Source of the DNA: UBA6522 sp036231525
Lineage (GTDB): Bacteria; Pseudomonadota; Gammaproteobacteria; Steroidobacterales; Rariloculaceae
Assembly: GCA_036231525.1 (NCBI GenBank)
Contig: JAZAGZ010000027.1
Coordinates: 1 to 6,241, forward strand
Direction of reading: 5' to 3'
DNA length: 6,241 bases
Made by a program: the position numbers and the translations under genes. Under the pieces are notes generated by a model, which saw only the letters and a program-made list of their open reading frames with translations, was not told the DNA's origin and made no database searches. Below, in pieces: positions 6,190 through 6,241 of the stretch; the stretch's first letter is position 1, and every line of letters starts with the position of its first letter.

Positions 6190-6241
6190 TTATTCATTTT
6201 TTATTATTCATAGTTTATTTTTTAAGAAAGAATTTAAGTTC

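Larger units (their letters stand above)
6092..6241. other. Very AT-rich leader upstream of the transporter operon
   Basis: This 150-bp stretch has no gene. Counted by hand, 6121-6240 contains 16 G or C out of 120 bases (about 13%), with many short A and T runs. It must contain the operon promoter unless transcription enters from beyond the window. Such AT-rich DNA is often intrinsically curved and may serve as an UP element or nucleoid-protein binding site; that is inference. Confidence 0.65.

Overview
The window looks like chromosomal DNA from a Gram-negative bacterium, most likely an alphaproteobacterium; that placement is an inference from protein style and gene content, since no rRNA, tRNA or marker gene is present. 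It holds two unrelated units that converge. At the left edge (1-487, plus strand) is the C-terminal half of a sterol desaturase/fatty acid hydroxylase family membrane oxygenase, cut by the window boundary. The rest (6091 down to 660, minus strand) is one complete five-gene ABC importer operon of the peptide/nickel/opine (Dpp/Opp-like) class.

The operon order, read on the minus strand, is: periplasmic substrate-binding protein (SBP family 5, 6091-4487), first ATPase (DppD/OppD-like, 4472-3453), second ATPase (DppF/OppF-like, 3456-2473), permease 1 (DppB-like, 2476-1544) and permease 2 (DppC-like, 1547-660). The last three junctions are 4-bp stop/start overlaps (TTGA, ATGA, ATGA), which indicates tight translational coupling. 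Reading these junctions moves two starts inward from the longest open frames: the second ATPase probably starts at a TTG at 3456, and permease 1 at the ATG at 2476. All five proteins are full length with intact family motifs, so the transporter should be functional: the binding protein delivers ligand to the two-permease channel, which the two different ATPases drive.

The substrate cannot be read from sequence alone. One clue is that the binding protein lacks the acidic residue that holds the free alpha-amino group of peptides in OppA and DppA, so a non-peptide, blocked or anionic ligand is plausible.

Non-coding parts are a 172-bp convergent spacer (488-659) with no clear terminator, and a 150-bp leader (6092-6241) in front of the operon. 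About 13% of the last 120 bases of that leader are G or C, against roughly 52-65% in most sampled stretches of the transporter genes and about 43% in the desaturase fragment. The leader carries a good ribosome binding site, a perfect TATAAT and a 14-bp palindrome. I see no mobile element, CRISPR array, RNA gene or obviously new system; apart from the composition breaks, the ligand-site substitution and a few small oddities, this is an ordinary transporter locus.
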